The notes: a model not told the origin generated them from the sequence alone. A DNA stretch of 64,000 bases from Nibrella saemangeumensis (GCF_039541915.1 NZ_BAABHD010000028.1:73830-137829), one strand, 5' to 3'; counted from the first letter of the stretch, positions 7,937-17,385 are shown. A program made the numbers and translations.

Positions 7937-8100
7937 GACGCGGTACTGTTCTCGGGCCAGATGTCCGTCCAGAACTGATCCATCACCCGCTCTACCATCT
8001 GAAACGCACCCCTTAGCGCACCAAAGATTACACACAATGGCAGAATAATTGGCAGAAACAGTACCCACTGCAAAATCATGTATAAACGAAGCCCTCTCAT
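7933..8100 (-). CDS. Small single-span membrane protein (55 residues)
   Basis: Reading the minus strand from ATG at 8100 gives MRGLRLYMILQWVLFLPIIL followed by a short cytoplasmic-type tail ending NSTAS and TAA at 7933. Residues 8-29 form one hydrophobic span preceded by Arg2 and Arg5, giving a plausible N-in orientation; the tail has the amphipathic stretch RGAFQMVERVMDQFWTDIW. I do not recognise a family. In its favour are the clean start and stop, the membrane-span pattern, and the way its stop is embedded in a strong terminator serving both strands. A longer frame on the same strand (7808-8068) has no such features and is rejected. Confidence 0.55.
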   Translation of the reverse strand: MRGLRLYMILQWVLFLPIILPLCVIFGALRGAFQMVERVMDQFWTDIWPENSTAS

Positions 8101-8403
8101 CTTTGTAAGGTGGTAATTGTAAATAAATTAAGTTAAGGTGGTATTACACGCTTAACAAAATTATAAAAAATTTGTTAAGCCGCACGAGGTAGAAGATTTA
8201 TAATTTAACTTCATTTTATCATAATTACTAATAATATGAAAAAATGAGATTATATGAATTGACTAATTCCTATAGACAAGTAGGCTTTTAGTTCTGTAAA
8301 GCTGTTTTAGTTGGATTCAGCAAATTATAAGCGTAGAAGTTGGTAAGATTGCTTTAACTTTATTTTAATTTTACGCAGCGCTACCTAATATTAGAAAAGC
8401 CTT
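8101..8403. other. AT-rich intergenic stretch, no gene seen
   Basis: This 303-bp region is much richer in A and T than its surroundings and separates two divergently transcribed membrane-protein genes. I see no coding frame, no tRNA and no strong hairpin. It presumably carries the promoters for both sides, but no exact TAnnTTTG could be assigned. Confidence 0.5.
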
Positions 8404-8772
8404 ATGTTTTATCTCCGGAAACACCGGTTCTTGCTGGCCTGCCTGCAATTTGGGTTGTTCCTGGGGATAATTATATCCGGAGTTGTTTTCCGCCATGCGC
8501 ACCGGCTTGCCGACGGGACTATTATCTCCCATACCCACCCGTATAAGCCGTTCAATAAAGGTCCTTTCCAGCCGAACACACACACCCAGCAGGAGCTGAT
8601 ATGGCTTGACCAGTTAGCACATTCGCTGTTTACGGACAACACGATTCCGATTATTGCCTTTCTGATTCTTGTGGTAATAGTCACCATCGTATGGCTCCCG
8701 CCGTTACAGTTTGTCACCCGCTCTATCAGGCATTGCTCTCATTACCGGGGACCTCCCAATGTTTCGTACTAA
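8404..8772 (+). CDS. His-rich two-span membrane protein, possible metal-handling partner of the TonB receptor
   Basis: The 122-residue protein has two membrane spans (about 9-29 and 81-98) and an extracytoplasmic loop containing six histidines: His31, His33, His43, His45, His60 and His73, in the pattern HAH, DGTIISHTHPY, THT and LAHS. The histidine pairs suggest binding of a divalent metal such as zinc or copper. I recall similar small proteins in Bacteroidota beside TonB receptors but know of no proven function. The next gene, 121 bp downstream on the same strand, is a TonB receptor, which supports a joint role in metal uptake. Function is inferred. Confidence 0.7.
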   Translation: MFYLRKHRFLLACLQFGLFLGIIISGVVFRHAHRLADGTIISHTHPYKPFNKGPFQPNTHTQQELIWLDQLAHSLFTDNTIPIIAFLILVVIVTIVWLPPLQFVTRSIRHCSHYRGPPNVSY

Positions 8773-8893
8773 TTCAGTTGATGCACATTCATCTACAATG
8801 CTCACCACCCTGTGTCTTGCAGTAAAAAGGCAGTAATCGGGTGTAGTGTTACCTTAGTTTTTACGGAACATTTATCATCAGGACCTTCTCGTT

Positions 8894-11338
8894 ATGCTCA
8901 ACTCTATACTGGTATGCCTGCTTATGGCAGCGGGTAGTCTGTGGCTGCCTGCCCAGGCGCAAAATACATTAAGTGGTCAGGTTACCCATAAAGAAAGCAA
9001 TGAAGCGGTTGTGGGTGCCACAATCTTTATTCCCGAAATTCGGGTAGGCGCAACCACCGACGCTAACGGCAGCTACCGACTGGCCAAACTCCCCGTGGGG
9101 ACCTTCACCGTTCAGGTATCGTTTGTGTCTCACAAAACAGTTGTTCAGAAGGTAGCCATCAACGGTGATGTTACCCTGAATGTCATCATGGAGAATGCGG
9201 TTAACTCACTGGAAGAGGTCATCGTTTCGGGGTCAGCCACCAAAACAATTATTAAGGAAAGTCCAATACCCATTGCTGCTTTATCCAAAATCCAATGGCT
9301 ACAGTCGCCCTCGACCAACTTAATTGATGCGGTAAGTAAATTACCAGGTATGTCGCAGATCTCAACCGGCGTAGGTTTGTCCAAGCCTATCATTCGGGGG
9401 TTGGGGTTCAACCGGGTTATTACCATGCACGACGGCGTCAGGCAGGAGGACAACCAGTGGGGCGAAGAGCACAGCATTCAGGTAGACGAGTACTCCATTG
9501 ACCGCTACGAAATCATCCGGGGGGCCGGCAGTCTGATGTACGGTTCCGATGGCCTCGGCGGGGTCATGGCCATTCTGTCGCCCCGGCCGGTCGAGGACGG
9601 GAAGATCATCGGGCGGGTTCTGACCAATTACCAGAGCAACAATAACCTGATAGGACTTTCCGCCCAGGTGGCCGGTAACCAGAATGGCTTTGTCTGGCTG
9701 GCTCAGGTTAGCCGAAAAGACGCCAGGAATTACCGAAACGCCGTTGACGGGCGCGTTTACAGCTCCAATTTTCAGGAACCGTTGAATATTAACGGCTTTT
9801 TGGGGTTGAACAAAAAGTGGGGCTATACCCGACTCTATTTCCTGCGCTCGTTTCAGAAGTTCAACATCATCACCGGTACCCGCGATGAACAGGGTCGCTT
9901 TACCAAAGCCGTTGCGTTGAACGACACCACCGAAGGAGCCGTAGCCGTAAGCGACGAAGAGCTAAACGGACGGATAATTAACCCCTCTAATTCGCAGACG
10001 CTTACCAACTATAAACTGGCGCTGAACAACTACTTCCAGTTGGGGGAAGCATCGGCCTCTCTGAACCTCTCGTACGCGCAGAACCGCCGGCAGGAGTATG
10101 GTAACGTCTTTGCTCCAGGGGTACCAGATCTGTTCCTGTTTCTGCAAACCTGGTACTACGATGGCCGGTACAATTTCCCGACCCGCCGAAACTGGGAAGT
10201 AACCATGGGGACAAACGGTATGTTCCAGACAATGGGTAATCGGGGTACGCAGACGCTATACCCCAACTATACGCTGTTCGACAACGGTATCTTCCTGTTC
10301 GGTAAAAAGAGCTACGAGCGGCTGAAACTGAGTGGAGGGATCCGGTACGATATACGGGCGCTGGACATCGATAAACTGTATATTGATTCAGAAGGCAAGT
10401 TTCAGGCTACTCCTGTTCCGGGCGCGGTGGTACGCTTTCCCGGTTTTGAGAATACATACCAGAACGTATCCGCCAGTGTTGGTGGTGTGTATAACCTGAC
10501 ATCGAAGCTGATGGTCCGTGCCAATGCATCGCGGGGCTTCCGGGCTCCGGCCGTACCTGAACTTTCGTCAAACGGCGAACATGCGGGTACATTCCGCTAC
10601 GAAATCGGTAACCTCAACGCTAAGCCGGAAGTAGCCTATCAGGGAGATATTGGAGCCACCTACGAAGGCCCCAGTCTGTACTTCGACATCAGCCTGTTTC
10701 AGAACTCGATCCGTAATTACACGTACTCGGAGCGGGTCAATACCGTGACCGGCTCCGACAGCATCATCAATGGCGTGCCGGCATTTCGCTATGCGCAGGG
10801 TAATGCCCGTCTGCAGGGCGTTGAGGCTACGCTGACGCTCAACCCGGCCTCGGCCCGGTGGTTCAGTTTTATGCAGAGCTATTCGTCGGTATACGCCCGC
10901 AATCTGTCGGCTCAGGAGCCGGGTGCCCAGTATTTGCCGTTTATGCCTGCTCCACGCTGGATCTCGCAGATTAAGTTTACCAAGGACCGCTGGCAGAACC
11001 GCCTGCGCAACATTTATGCCTCGCTGGATGTCGAGGTGTACCAGCGCCAGAACCGGGTTCTGCTGGCGTACAACACCGAAACCCCAACACCCGGTTACGT
11101 TCTCGTTAACGCCGGATTCGGGGGCGATATCACCGGTAATAACCGGCAAACGCTATTTTCGCTCTACCTGACCGCCACTAACATCGGTGATGTGGCCTAC
11201 CAGAACCATCAAAGCCGCCTTAAATACCTCGACGAAAACCCACGAAACGGCCGCCGGGGCGTCTACAGTATGGGGCGCAATATCAGCGTAAAACTGGTTA
11301 TTCCCTTTTCTGCTTCGACAGCCGGAAACAGCCGGTGA
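8894..11338 (+). CDS. TonB-dependent outer-membrane receptor
   Basis: The 814-residue protein has a signal peptide (cleavage near AQAQ, residue 23), a carboxypeptidase-regulatory-like beta-sandwich (about 24-105, SGQVTHKESNEAVVGATIF), a plug domain (about 115-230, with IRGLGFNRVITMHDGVRQE and DRYEIIRGAGSLMYGSDGLG) and a 22-stranded barrel to the C-terminus. Such receptors import substrates energised by TonB-ExbBD. The plug wording DNQWGEEHSIQVDEYSI, with acidic residues and His, and the His-rich neighbour at 8404-8772 point to a metal or metal-chelate substrate, but this is inference. No SusD partner is present, arguing against glycan uptake. Confidence 0.93.
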   Translation: MLNSILVCLLMAAGSLWLPAQAQNTLSGQVTHKESNEAVVGATIFIPEIRVGATTDANGSYRLAKLPVGTFTVQVSFVSHKTVVQKVAINGDVTLNVIMENAVNSLEEVIVSGSATKTIIKESPIPIAALSKIQWLQSPSTNLIDAVSKLPGMSQISTGVGLSKPIIRGLGFNRVITMHDGVRQEDNQWGEEHSIQVDEYSIDRYEIIRGAGSLMYGSDGLGGVMAILSPRPVEDGKIIGRVLTNYQSNNNLIGLSAQVAGNQNGFVWLAQVSRKDARNYRNAVDGRVYSSNFQEPLNINGFLGLNKKWGYTRLYFLRSFQKFNIITGTRDEQGRFTKAVALNDTTEGAVAVSDEELNGRIINPSNSQTLTNYKLALNNYFQLGEASASLNLSYAQNRRQEYGNVFAPGVPDLFLFLQTWYYDGRYNFPTRRNWEVTMGTNGMFQTMGNRGTQTLYPNYTLFDNGIFLFGKKSYERLKLSGGIRYDIRALDIDKLYIDSEGKFQATPVPGAVVRFPGFENTYQNVSASVGGVYNLTSKLMVRANASRGFRAPAVPELSSNGEHAGTFRYEIGNLNAKPEVAYQGDIGATYEGPSLYFDISLFQNSIRNYTYSERVNTVTGSDSIINGVPAFRYAQGNARLQGVEATLTLNPASARWFSFMQSYSSVYARNLSAQEPGAQYLPFMPAPRWISQIKFTKDRWQNRLRNIYASLDVEVYQRQNRVLLAYNTETPTPGYVLVNAGFGGDITGNNRQTLFSLYLTATNIGDVAYQNHQSRLKYLDENPRNGRRGVYSMGRNISVKLVIPFSASTAGNSR

Positions 11339-11431
11339 GGTAAGCAGAAAACCTGCGTTTCCTGACTATTTTTGTCGTAACTTGTGTTCATACAGGTAAA
11401 CAGCAAATGTTGGTCAGCAGACCAGGACTTC

Positions 11432-13390
11432 ATGTTAAACATCATACAGTTACTACCCGATTCGATTGCCAACCAGATTGCGGCAGGGGAGGTGGTGCAG
11501 CGGCCGGCTTCGGTAGTAAAGGAATTACTTGAAAATGCCGTCGACGCCGGTGCCAAGTCCTTACAGGTCATTATCCGCGACGCCGGCCGGACCCTGGTTC
11601 AGATTATTGATGATGGTTCGGGTATGTCGGAGACCGACGCCCGGATGAGTTTTGAGCGGCACGCTACCTCTAAGATACGTTCTTCGGACGACCTCTTCCG
11701 CATTCGCACCATGGGCTTCCGGGGCGAAGCGCTGGCCTCTATTGCGGCCGTGGCGCAGGTAGAGATGCGCACCCGGCGGGCCGATGAGGAATTGGGTACC
11801 CTGATCCGGATTGAAGGGTCGGAGATTAAGGCCCAGGAGATGGTGTCCTGCCTGCCCGGTACAAATATCCTGGTGAAGAACCTGTTTTTCAATGTGCCGG
11901 CCCGACGTAATTTTCTGAAGTCGAACTCGGTGGAAATGCGGCATATTCTGGATGAGTTCCAGCGAGTAGCGCTGGCCCATCCGGAGGTAGGCTTTTCGCT
12001 GTTTCACAACGACCAGGAGGTGTATAACCTGGTAGCTGGTAAGCTGAGCCGCCGGATTATCGATATGTTCGGTAAAAGTTATCGGGAGCAGCTGGCGTTT
12101 TGCGAAGAAGAGACGCCGTACGTAAAAGTGCGGGGCTATATCGGCAAACCGGAGTCGGCCCGGAAGGCGCGGGGGGATCAGTTTTTCTTTGTTAATAACC
12201 GCTTCATCAAACATAATTACCTGCACCACGCGGTGATTGGGGCCTACGAAGGTACTCTACCCGAAGGTAGTCATCCGTTTTATGTGCTGTTTATTGAGAT
12301 TGATCCGTCGCATATCGACATCAATATTCACCCGACCAAGACCGAGATCAAGTTCGACGATGAGCGGTCTGTATACGCGATAGTGATGGCGGCCGTCCGG
12401 AAAGCGGTGGGTATTTATAATCTGTCGCCCTCGCTGGATTTTGAATCGGATGTGAATTTTCTTGACGGGGGCGGTAGCAGCAATGCCATTGAACGACATT
12501 TTGCACCAGCGGAGAACAAACCTAAGCCACTGACGCCTTCCTGGTCGGAAGCGAAACCGGCCGCGTCGGCACCCCGTAAAGCACCGGCGGGTAACTGGCA
12601 GGCGATGTTTGAAGGCCTCGCTACGCCCGAAACGCCGGCAAGGGGTAAGGACGTCTTCCCGTCGGAAATCAGTGCTGACTGGTTAGGTCCCGCTCTGGCC
12701 CCCCCGCCAGCTGAGTCCCAACTTGACGCACCGGAGACTAACTCCGCACAGACAGAGCCTGAAGCGGTTACGGTAGGCAGCCGGGCCAACAAACTGGTCA
12801 ACGAACTGCCCGATCTGCAAACGACTGAAGACGCTATCCTGCAGGTGCAGAATCGATACCTGCTGGTACCGGTCAAATCTGGACTAATGATTATCGATCA
12901 ACGGAGAGCATACGAACGCATTCTATACGACCAGTTCCATGCTGCCCTTTCCCGACGCAACGGTGTAGCGCAGCAATTGCTGTTCCCTAAAACGGTAACA
13001 GTTTCGCCGGTCGACTTTCAATTGGCGCTGGACCTGCGCGATGAACTGACCAGCCTGGGTTTCCAGTTCGACGAGCTGGGGCAAAATACGTTTGTGATAC
13101 GGGGTGTACCGGCCATGACGACTGGCGAAAATGAAGAAGAACTATTTGCTAATTTGCTGGCGCAATTACGCGAAGAAACCGGGCGGCTCAAGCTCGAGCG
13201 GGCAGAAGTACTGGCCAGATCGCTGGCCCGCCGGTCGGCAGGACGGCATACGGTAACGCTTAGCCCTACCGAACGGAAGGCGTTGGTTGACCAGCTATTC
13301 GGCGCAACGAACCCTAGTTATACGCCGGCCGGCGAGCCGGTTACAACAGTTCTGACGTTAGATAAAATTGCCGGACTTTTTAAGTCTTAA
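11432..13390 (+). CDS. mutL: DNA mismatch repair protein MutL
   Basis: MutL links MutS mismatch recognition to strand removal. The N-terminal GHKL ATPase is well conserved: IAAGEVVQRPASVVKELLENAVDAGA, DDGSGM, TMGFRGEALASIAAV (residues 20-110), then the S5-fold domain ending in HPTKTEIKFDD (about 300). A variable linker (about 340-465) leads to the dimerisation domain. The endonuclease motifs are degraded: DQRRAYERILYD where DQHA(x)2E(x)4E is expected, and TPAGEP where CPHGRP is expected. The ATG at 11432 is chosen because conserved sequence starts there; an upstream GTG at 11384 adds 16 atypical residues. Rhomboid genes follow after 31 bp. Confidence 0.97.
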   Translation: MLNIIQLLPDSIANQIAAGEVVQRPASVVKELLENAVDAGAKSLQVIIRDAGRTLVQIIDDGSGMSETDARMSFERHATSKIRSSDDLFRIRTMGFRGEALASIAAVAQVEMRTRRADEELGTLIRIEGSEIKAQEMVSCLPGTNILVKNLFFNVPARRNFLKSNSVEMRHILDEFQRVALAHPEVGFSLFHNDQEVYNLVAGKLSRRIIDMFGKSYREQLAFCEEETPYVKVRGYIGKPESARKARGDQFFFVNNRFIKHNYLHHAVIGAYEGTLPEGSHPFYVLFIEIDPSHIDINIHPTKTEIKFDDERSVYAIVMAAVRKAVGIYNLSPSLDFESDVNFLDGGGSSNAIERHFAPAENKPKPLTPSWSEAKPAASAPRKAPAGNWQAMFEGLATPETPARGKDVFPSEISADWLGPALAPPPAESQLDAPETNSAQTEPEAVTVGSRANKLVNELPDLQTTEDAILQVQNRYLLVPVKSGLMIIDQRRAYERILYDQFHAALSRRNGVAQQLLFPKTVTVSPVDFQLALDLRDELTSLGFQFDELGQNTFVIRGVPAMTTGENEEELFANLLAQLREETGRLKLERAEVLARSLARRSAGRHTVTLSPTERKALVDQLFGATNPSYTPAGEPVTTVLTLDKIAGLFKS

Positions 13391-13421
13391 CTAGTTATAA
13401 TAGGTAAATTGACACGTAACC

Positions 13422-14201
13422 ATGCTAACACCGGTTGTCCGCACCATTCTTCTGCTGAATGTTCTGGTTTTTATTCTTACATCCAATAACCCTGGTTTAA
13501 TTTACCAGTTCGGACTCCGGTCTTTTTTATCCTCGGATTTTAATCCGGTCCAATTATTAACCCATATGTTCATGCATGCGGGTTTTATGCATATATTTAG
13601 TAATATGTTAGGTCTGTTCATATTTGGGCCTATGCTGGAGCGGGTATGGGGACCTAAACGGTTTACGTTTTTTTATTTTTTTACCGGTATTGGCGCGGCT
13701 CTGCTTTTTTCGGGTATCAATTATTTTGAAACAATAGGCATGTACGATGCGGCCAGGGCATACCCTATAAATCCGTCGCCCGAGGCCTTTATGGATTTTG
13801 TTACCCGTTATGCCAGTGGTATGTACGACCAGGTAGCCGGGTTCATTGATCAGTACGAAGCTCGGCCTGCCGATCCGGCTTTAATTGATGGTAGCATAAA
13901 AATTGTGAACACATACTTTAGTCGGCAGGTTTATGAACCAATGGTAGGGGCGTCGGGGGCAATATTTGGGGTGATCATGGCGTTTGGCATGTTATTCCCC
14001 AATACGCAGTTGTTTCTGTTATTTCCGCCGATACCCATTAAAGCAAAGTATCTGGTTATTTTTTACGGAGCATATGAATTATATTCGGGTATTTACCGGG
14101 CCCAGGCGTCCAACGTGGCTCACTTCGCTCATATAGGCGGTATGCTCTTTGCTTTTATTTTAATTAAATATTGGGGGTCTCAACGAAAAACATTTTACTA
14201 A
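13422..14201 (+). CDS. Rhomboid family intramembrane serine protease
   Basis: The 259-residue polytopic protein has the rhomboid serine protease signature: nucleophile Ser in GASGAIFGV (about residue 177), the catalytic His in VAHFAHIGGM, and the upstream HMFMHAGFMHIFSNMLGLFIFG loop with the oxyanion-type His-Asn. Rhomboids cleave membrane proteins within their spans. An unusual insert (about 105-165) between the second and later spans carries a soluble-looking segment. It directly precedes a second rhomboid gene, and both follow mutL. Confidence 0.93.
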   Translation: MLTPVVRTILLLNVLVFILTSNNPGLIYQFGLRSFLSSDFNPVQLLTHMFMHAGFMHIFSNMLGLFIFGPMLERVWGPKRFTFFYFFTGIGAALLFSGINYFETIGMYDAARAYPINPSPEAFMDFVTRYASGMYDQVAGFIDQYEARPADPALIDGSIKIVNTYFSRQVYEPMVGASGAIFGVIMAFGMLFPNTQLFLLFPPIPIKAKYLVIFYGAYELYSGIYRAQASNVAHFAHIGGMLFAFILIKYWGSQRKTFY

Positions 14202-14204
14202 GTG

Positions 14205-15125
14205 ATGAGCGGGCTGTTCGATGACTTTCGATCCGAGTTCAATAAGCCCAACAATACGTTGGTTCAGCTTATTTTGATTAACACGGTGATATTTCTGGTG
14301 CTGCTGCTATTGAAGGTGATCCTGGCTATGGCACAAACCGATGGTTTGTATGGCCTTATCCGGGAGCAACTGGCTATGCCTGCTTCGATCGACTCGTTTA
14401 TCCGGAAACCGTGGACGGCGGTGACCTATTTCTTTACCCATGAAGAGATATTTCACATCTTATTCAATATGTTGTACCTGTACTGGTTCGGCCGGCTCAT
14501 TGATGAGTACCTGGGTAGCCGGCGGCTGGTCGGTCTGTATGTATTGGGAGGATTGGCTGGCGGAGTAGTGTATATGGCCATTTATAATCTGGTTCCTTAT
14601 TACCAGAATCTTGTGGCTGGCTCCCAGATGCTGGGGGCATCGGCGGCAGCCTTTTCAGTAGCAGTCGGAGCGGCTACACTGCTGCCGAATTATACTTTCC
14701 ATCTGCTGTTTTTTGGTCCGGTCCGGATTAAGTACATCGTCTTTTTCTTTATTGTTCTTTCTTTCGCCCAATCCATCGGGCCAAATGCAGGTGGAAACCT
14801 GGCTCACCTGGGCGGAGCGTTTATGGGCTTTGCGTTTATCAAGCTGCTACAGAACGGAACCGACCTGGGCCGACCTATTTACTGGTTAGCCGACGGCTGG
14901 CAGGGTTTGTTCCGGAAGAAACCAGCCGTAAAAGTTTCGTACCGCCAGCGGAGTAGCGCCAATGCTCATACCAGCAGTAGTTATGCCGCAACGGGCCCGT
15001 CATCGATATCGATGCCTGACCAGGACGAAATTGACGCAATTCTGGACAAAATTTCCCGATCCGGCTATGAGAGTCTTTCCCGCGAAGAAAAACAAAAGCT
15101 TTTCCGCGCCAGTCAGCGTAATTAA
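14205..15125 (+). CDS. Rhomboid family protein with atypical GASA active-site motif
   Basis: A 306-residue rhomboid fold: HILFNMLYLYWFG near residue 85, the serine-loop LGASAAAFSVAVG near 143 and NLAHLGGAFMGF near 200. The catalytic Ser and His are present, but the residue after Ser is Ala rather than the usual Gly (GxSA). A soluble C-terminal tail (about 235-306) ends in a charged helix. The start is the ATG at 14205, three bases after the neighbour's stop; an in-frame GTG at 14202 is also possible. It is probably translationally coupled to the first rhomboid and transcribed with it. Confidence 0.9.
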   Translation: MSGLFDDFRSEFNKPNNTLVQLILINTVIFLVLLLLKVILAMAQTDGLYGLIREQLAMPASIDSFIRKPWTAVTYFFTHEEIFHILFNMLYLYWFGRLIDEYLGSRRLVGLYVLGGLAGGVVYMAIYNLVPYYQNLVAGSQMLGASAAAFSVAVGAATLLPNYTFHLLFFGPVRIKYIVFFFIVLSFAQSIGPNAGGNLAHLGGAFMGFAFIKLLQNGTDLGRPIYWLADGWQGLFRKKPAVKVSYRQRSSANAHTSSSYAATGPSSISMPDQDEIDAILDKISRSGYESLSREEKQKLFRASQRN

Positions 15126-15143
15126 CGGCCTCTATCATGCTAC

Positions 15144-15181
15144 AAAAACCCCAGCTCAAGAAAGTCTGAGCTGGGGTTTTT
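15144..15181 (+). terminator. Intrinsic terminator after the rhomboid genes
   Basis: A 15-bp perfect stem (AAAAACCCCAGCTCA at 15144-15158 and its complement at 15167-15181) with an 8-nt loop ends in a run of T. It closes the mutL-rhomboid-rhomboid unit. Confidence 0.88.
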
Positions 15182-15434
15182 GTTAAGATTAAATCCCGTA
15201 ATTCTCCCTGTCTGCCAACCAGCCAGTCTTAACAGAACGATTTGTCTATTTATACTGTATTCTATTTAGAATAGCTATTTGGCGTTTATACCGGGTCTGG
15301 TATTAGATTTGTTCAAAAATTGCCGTATTTTCGCTGTTCTGTTTCAATGCCTCGGACAAGCTATGCCAGGCGCGGTAAAACATTACACTTTATCCGTTTG
15401 TTGTTGCAAAACAGGTACTTCTGCTGTTACCCCT

Positions 15435-17375
15435 ATGCTAATCACCCCCGGCAAACTGTTAGCCACCATCGACACCCCTGAAGATCTTAGGAAACTCAGC
15501 AAAGATCGATTACTACAAGTTTGCGACGAACTCCGTCAATTTATTATTGATAATGTATCAGTCTATGGCGGACATTTCGGAGCCAGCCTGGGCGTGGTCG
15601 AGCTGTCGGTAGCTTTACATTACGTCTTCAACACGCCCGATGACCAACTGGTCTGGGATGTAGGGCACCAGGCATACGGGCACAAAATTCTGACCGGACG
15701 TCGCGACAGCTTTCATACGAATCGTTTTTATAAAGGCCTTTCCGGCTTTCCAAAGCGCAAAGAAAGTGAATACGACAGCTTTGGTGTTGGACACTCCTCT
15801 ACCTCTATCTCAGCTGCGCTGGGTATGGCCGTAGCTTCGCAGCTTCAGAATCTGCCCAACCGCCACCATATTGCGGTTATTGGCGATGGGGCCATGACGG
15901 CCGGTCTTGCGTTTGAGGGTATGAACCATGCCGGAGCCACCAATAGCAACCTCCTGATTGTGCTCAACGACAACTGCATGTCGATTGATCCGAACGTAGG
16001 GGCCCTGCGTGAGTACCTGACTGATATTACTACGTCTCATACCTACAACAAGGTAAAAGACGAAGTCTGGAACCTGCTGGGCAAAATGAGTATGTTCGGC
16101 AAGAGTGCCCAGGAAATTGTGTCTAAAATCGAAACCGGCCTTAAGGCGACGCTACTGCACCAGAGTAACCTGTTCGAATCGCTGAATCTGCGCTACTTTG
16201 GTCCGATTGATGGTCATGATATTGACCACCTAACCAGCGTGCTGGAAGACCTGAAGGACATTCCTGGTCCAAAGCTGCTGCACTGCCTGACCGTAAAAGG
16301 TAAAGGCTATGGGCCTGCCGAAAAAGATCAGACCAAATGGCACGCGCCCGGTCTGTTCGACAAAGTGACCGGTGAGATCACCAAGAAAGTATATGAAGCC
16401 CCCCAGCCGCCGAAGTACCAGGATGTATTCGGCTATACGCTGGTGGAACTGGTTGAGCGTAACCCCCGCGTGGTGGGCGTAACGCCGGCCATGCCCTCGG
16501 GATCATCCATGAATATTCTGATGAAGGCGTATCCCGAGCGGGCGTTCGACGTGGGCATTGCCGAGCAGCATGCCGTAACCTTCTCGGCCGGTATGGCTAC
16601 GCAGGGTGAGGTAGTGTTCTGCAATATCTACTCCACCTTTATGCAGCGGGCCTACGACCAGGTAGTTCACGATGTGTGTATTCAGGAGCTGCCGGTCATT
16701 TTCTGTCTCGACCGGGCCGGCTTTGCCGGTGCCGATGGCCCCACACACCACGGTGCTTACGACATCGCTTACATGCGCTGCATTCCCAATATGATTGTGT
16801 CGGCTCCGATGAACGAGCAGGAGCTACGTAACCTGATGTTTACGGCGCAATCAGAAGAAATTCAGTCCGGCAACAATGCGTTTACGATCCGTTACCCTCG
16901 GGGCGAAGGCGTTATGCCCAACTGGCGAACACCGCTGGAATCCATTCCGGTTGGTAAAGGCCGGATGATCCAGGACGGCGAAGACGTAGCTATCCTGACC
17001 ATCGGACACATTGGCAATTATGCCGTACAGGCTTCCGCCCAACTCCGCAAAGAAGGTCTCCACCCGGCTCACTTCGATATGCGATTTGTAAAGCCGCTTG
17101 ACGAAGAACTGCTGCACGCCGTCTTCCAGCGTTTCGACAAAGTACTAACTGTAGAGGACGGTTGCCTGATGGGTGGCTTTGGTAGTGCTGTGCTGGAGTT
17201 TATGGCCGAGCATGGTTACTTGGCACGGGTTAAGCGGCTTGGTATTCCGGATGCCATTGTAGAGCATGGTGAGCAAATTGAATTGCACCGCGAATGTGGT
17301 TTTGATCCAGATGGTATTGCCAGAGCCGTTCGGGAGTTGATCTTTACCGGACGTCGCCAGGCTGTAATTGCATAA
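15435..17375 (+). CDS. dxs: 1-deoxy-D-xylulose-5-phosphate synthase
   Basis: DXS condenses pyruvate and glyceraldehyde 3-phosphate, using thiamine diphosphate, to open the MEP isoprenoid pathway. At 646 residues from the ATG at 15435 the length is typical. Visible motifs are VYGGHFGASLGVVEL, VWDVGHQAYGHKILTGR, the ThDP-binding VIGDGAMTAG...LNDN block (about residues 152-185), DIGIAEQHAVT-like DVGIAEQHAVTFSAGMA with the catalytic Glu, and DRAGFAGADGPTHHG. The open frame extends upstream to 15279, but those 52 residues do not resemble the family. It is a single-gene unit flanked by a terminator and a nonad-repeat hairpin. Confidence 0.97.
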   Translation: MLITPGKLLATIDTPEDLRKLSKDRLLQVCDELRQFIIDNVSVYGGHFGASLGVVELSVALHYVFNTPDDQLVWDVGHQAYGHKILTGRRDSFHTNRFYKGLSGFPKRKESEYDSFGVGHSSTSISAALGMAVASQLQNLPNRHHIAVIGDGAMTAGLAFEGMNHAGATNSNLLIVLNDNCMSIDPNVGALREYLTDITTSHTYNKVKDEVWNLLGKMSMFGKSAQEIVSKIETGLKATLLHQSNLFESLNLRYFGPIDGHDIDHLTSVLEDLKDIPGPKLLHCLTVKGKGYGPAEKDQTKWHAPGLFDKVTGEITKKVYEAPQPPKYQDVFGYTLVELVERNPRVVGVTPAMPSGSSMNILMKAYPERAFDVGIAEQHAVTFSAGMATQGEVVFCNIYSTFMQRAYDQVVHDVCIQELPVIFCLDRAGFAGADGPTHHGAYDIAYMRCIPNMIVSAPMNEQELRNLMFTAQSEEIQSGNNAFTIRYPRGEGVMPNWRTPLESIPVGKGRMIQDGEDVAILTIGHIGNYAVQASAQLRKEGLHPAHFDMRFVKPLDEELLHAVFQRFDKVLTVEDGCLMGGFGSAVLEFMAEHGYLARVKRLGIPDAIVEHGEQIELHRECGFDPDGIARAVRELIFTGRRQAVIA

Positions 17376-17385
17376 AAATTTAATA

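Noticed and set aside
7808..8068. 86-residue open frame on the minus strand across the pseudouridine synthase terminator
   Set aside because: It would translate through the 25-bp palindrome and into the opposite gene, and its sequence has no domain or composition typical of a protein. The 55-residue frame at 7933-8100 explains the region better.
15279..15434. N-terminal extension of dxs
   Set aside because: The 52 residues are Cys-rich and unlike DXS. The family start MLITPGKLLATIDTPEDL-type sequence begins at 15435.
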